DNA from: an uncultured Altererythrobacter sp.
Lineage (GTDB): Bacteria; Pseudomonadota; Alphaproteobacteria; Sphingomonadales; Sphingomonadaceae
Direction of reading: 5' to 3'
Length of the DNA stretch: 17,065 nucleotides
Assembly (NCBI GenBank): GCA_938009055.1
Contig: CALLIO010000270.1
Span: 1 to 17,065, forward strand
Positions within the stretch are counted from its first letter, which is position 1, and each line of letters starts with the position of its first letter. A program made the position numbers and the translations under genes. Below, one piece after another: positions 15,742-17,065 of this stretch. Below the pieces are notes generated by a model that was given only the letters and a program-made list of their open reading frames with translations, ran no database searches and had not been told where the DNA came from.

Positions 15742-16127
15742 TGCTTCAGCTCCTTCAACAGCGCCTCAATCTCGGCGAGATCGTCTTCGGTCAAGGCCTC
15801 TTGCTCTGCCAAATGCGCGAAGAGCGGCGCTGCCCTGCCCCCGAACAAGCGATCGACCAGACGGCGCGATTCCCCGCCGACATAGTCGCTGCGTTCGATT
15901 ACGGGGGAGTAGAGAAAGCGGCGTCCGTCCGGCTCACTGCGGATCGCACCCTTGGCCACAAGGCGCGAGAGCAATGTCTTTACAGTGGCAAGGCTCCAGT
16001 CGCGTTTGGCACAAACCGCATCGCACACATCGCTGGCGCTGGCCGGATGGGCATCCCACAAAGCCTCCATCACGGCGTGTTCCGCTTCGCTTATGCGCTC
16101 AGGCTTCTCGCTATTGCTAGAGGACAT
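15738..16127 (-). CDS. BlaI/MecI/CopY-family transcriptional repressor
   Basis: A 129-residue winged-helix repressor. The DNA-binding domain (about residues 12-80) shows ISEAEHAVMEALWD, the recognition-helix region DWSLATVKTLLSRLVAKGAI (43-62) and the wing GRRFLYSPVIERSDYV (68-83), all typical of BlaI. The C-terminal 45 residues form the dimerisation helices, where BlaI/MecI are normally cut by the partner M56 protease. The frame can start at a GTG at 16142, but that codon lies in the Shine-Dalgarno of the ATG at 16127 (GGGAGGTGG), so the ATG is chosen. It overlaps the M56 gene by four bases. Two operator-like sites cover its own promoter, so it is expected to be autorepressed. Confidence 0.92.
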   Translation of the reverse strand: MSSSNSEKPERISEAEHAVMEALWDAHPASASDVCDAVCAKRDWSLATVKTLLSRLVAKGAIRSEPDGRRFLYSPVIERSDYVGGESRRLVDRLFGGRAAPLFAHLAEQEALTEDDLAEIEALLKELKQ

Positions 16128-16161
16128 TCCACCACCTCCCACCCCTTTGGGGACTCACGAT

Positions 16162-16171
16162 TACATCTGTA
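16162..16171. promoter_or_regulatory. BlaI/CopY-type operator 1 (over the -10)
   Basis: TACATCTGTA fits the TACAnnTGTA half-site core of BlaI/MecI/CopY-type operators exactly. It covers the predicted -10 of the blaI promoter, about 35 bases upstream of the blaI ATG. Its centre is exactly 21 bases (two helical turns) from the second site. Confidence 0.7.
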
Positions 16172-16194
16172 GCCATCACGACTACGTCTGTAAA
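16166..16194 (-). promoter_or_regulatory. Probable blaI-blaR promoter
   Basis: On the minus strand, TTTACA (16194-16189, 5/6 to TTGACA) and TACAGA (16171-16166, a weaker -10) are spaced by exactly 17 bases. Both hexamers fall inside the paired operators, the arrangement expected for a promoter shut off by repressor binding. Confidence 0.55.
16183..16192. promoter_or_regulatory. BlaI/CopY-type operator 2 (over the -35)
   Basis: TACGTCTGTA differs from the TACAnnTGTA core at one base and repeats operator 1 in sequence and orientation, 21 bases away. It overlaps the -35 hexamer, so dimers on both sites would sit on the same DNA face and block RNA polymerase. Confidence 0.6.
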
Positions 16195-16246
16195 CATGAA
16201 GGCTAGATGAACGCTTTGGAACCGCTTGGTTTGTAGCGTTGAACGG

Positions 16247-17065
16247 TTATTCTGCCGCGTCAGTTAGACGACCGGTGGGCGCCGTCGCCTGCTGAGGGAT
16301 CTGCGCTTCGAGCGCGCCCAGCCAGCTTTGTGCGGATGCGCCGATTGAGCGCTGGGGCAGGCTTGAGAACAATTTGCGCCGCGATTCCCAATCGGCAATC
16401 GACAAATTCGCCTCATTCGAAGCGGCTGACAGCGGCAAAGGCTTGCGCAGGGCGCGGTTGATCAGCGCATCGCCAAAGAACGTCCAGTCGTTGTCCGGCG
16501 CGCAGCCAAAGCTCGTGCGATTGGCAGCAGAGGCGGTGAGGATCGCCGTGTCATCGCTTTGCAGCGCCGGGATAAACACACCTGAATAGCAGGCCGAAAG
16601 GATCAGAACGCGCCGCTTGATCCCCAATTCCTCCAGCACCGATTGGAAGCGTTTTGGCGAAAGGATGCCGTAACCCGTATCGCCATAGTGATAATATAGC
16701 CCCTGCGGCAGGCCGTGACTGGTGGTGTAGAGCACCAGTACATCTTCCTCCGCGTCCATCACTTCGGACAGGCGGGCCAGGGCCAGCGTGAGCGCGGTGA
16801 GCGATCCCTTGGGATGTTCATTGCTTGTGCCATCGGGGCCAGCCAAAACTTGCGTGCGGTCCTCGGCGCCGTAACGCCGCCCCAGAACCTTGCCCGCTTC
16901 CCGCGCCTCACGCGCAAAAACCGGATCGCTGTCGAGCGCAATGGAAATGACATAAGTGTCGATAATTCCGGGGCGCTGCGCAGGAACATTAGCTAGCACT
17001 GCATCCAATTTCCGCCGCTGAGCCAGCATTTCGCGCACCGAAACACCGCGCTCCAGTTCAGGCCC
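16247..17065 (-). CDS. Peptidase C13 (legumain/caspase-like) family protein, N-terminus missing
   Basis: The last 272 residues of a clan CD cysteine peptidase-like protein; the frame stays open to the right edge with no stop, so the real start probably lies outside. An internal GTG at 17038 is possible but unlikely. The bacterial C13 signature is clear: EDVLVLYTTSHG carries the catalytic His, RRVLILSACYSGVFIPAL the catalytic Cys, then ILTASAANRTSFGC and DWTFFGDAL. Each catalytic residue follows a hydrophobic strand, as in legumains, GPI8 and caspases. Bacterial members are mostly uncharacterised; GPI8-like or asparaginyl-bond cleavage is not implied by sequence alone. It ends 53 bases before the blaI -35 on the same strand, and no clear terminator separates the two. 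Confidence 0.82.
   Translation of the reverse strand, partial: GPELERGVSVREMLAQRRKLDAVLANVPAQRPGIIDTYVISIALDSDPVFAREAREAGKVLGRRYGAEDRTQVLAGPDGTSNEHPKGSLTALTLALARLSEVMDAEEDVLVLYTTSHGLPQGLYYHYGDTGYGILSPKRFQSVLEELGIKRRVLILSACYSGVFIPALQSDDTAILTASAANRTSFGCAPDNDWTFFGDALINRALRKPLPLSAASNEANLSIADWESRRKLFSSLPQRSIGASAQSWLGALEAQIPQQATAPTGRLTDAAE

Overview
The window looks like chromosomal DNA from an aerobic alphaproteobacterium, most likely a sphingomonad of the Erythrobacter/Altererythrobacter type. This rests on the moderately high GC content, the compact layout with many 4-base ATGA/GTGA overlaps, and the flavour of the proteins (korAB next to a YdjM-like protein and photolyase, C13 peptidase, BlaI-M56 pair). 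It is inferred from protein style, not from a marker gene. I see no rRNA, tRNA, CRISPR array, insertion sequence or phage gene. Fourteen complete or partial protein genes fill almost the whole window, and no stretch over 200 bases lacks a gene.

Layout. Positions 1-4236 are all on the minus strand: the korA-korB pair (2-oxoacid:acceptor oxidoreductase, ATGA overlap), then a YdjM-like membrane metal-dependent hydrolase whose stop overlaps the start of a DNA photolyase cut by the left edge. A 198-base divergent gap (4237-4434) leads to a plus-strand pair, an HSL-type alpha/beta esterase and the Nudix hydrolase RppH (GTGA overlap). This pair runs tail to tail into a minus-strand series covering 5883-11483. 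In transcription order the series is 3-hydroxybutyrate dehydrogenase, M28 peptidase lipoprotein (ATGA overlap), IMP dehydrogenase guaB, the rRNA methyltransferase rsmB (10-base gap) and a small exported TPR protein. Divergent from it is a YpfJ-like zinc metalloprotease on the plus strand (11597-12466), followed by a clear hairpin/T-tract terminator.

The right third (12547-16127) is the most interesting part. A BlaI-type repressor and an M56 (BlaR1-type) membrane metalloprotease form a translationally coupled operon. Two BlaI/CopY-type operators sit exactly over its -35 and -10 elements. The pair ends in a rho-independent terminator. The inner-membrane protein CreD follows on the same strand with its own promoter, and that promoter carries a near-match to the cre-tag. 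The M56 protein has a proline-rich, charged periplasmic tail instead of the penicillin-binding sensor domain of BlaR1, so what it senses is unknown. At the right edge is a caspase/legumain-like C13 peptidase with its His and Cys motifs, missing its N-terminus.

Functionally the window mixes housekeeping (guaB, rsmB, rppH, korAB, bdh) with envelope proteases and envelope-stress genes (YpfJ, M28 lipoprotein, M56/BlaI, CreD, C13). The best candidate for an undescribed system is the autoregulated BlaI-M56 sensor with a non-beta-lactam sensor tail, placed between CreD and a C13 peptidase.
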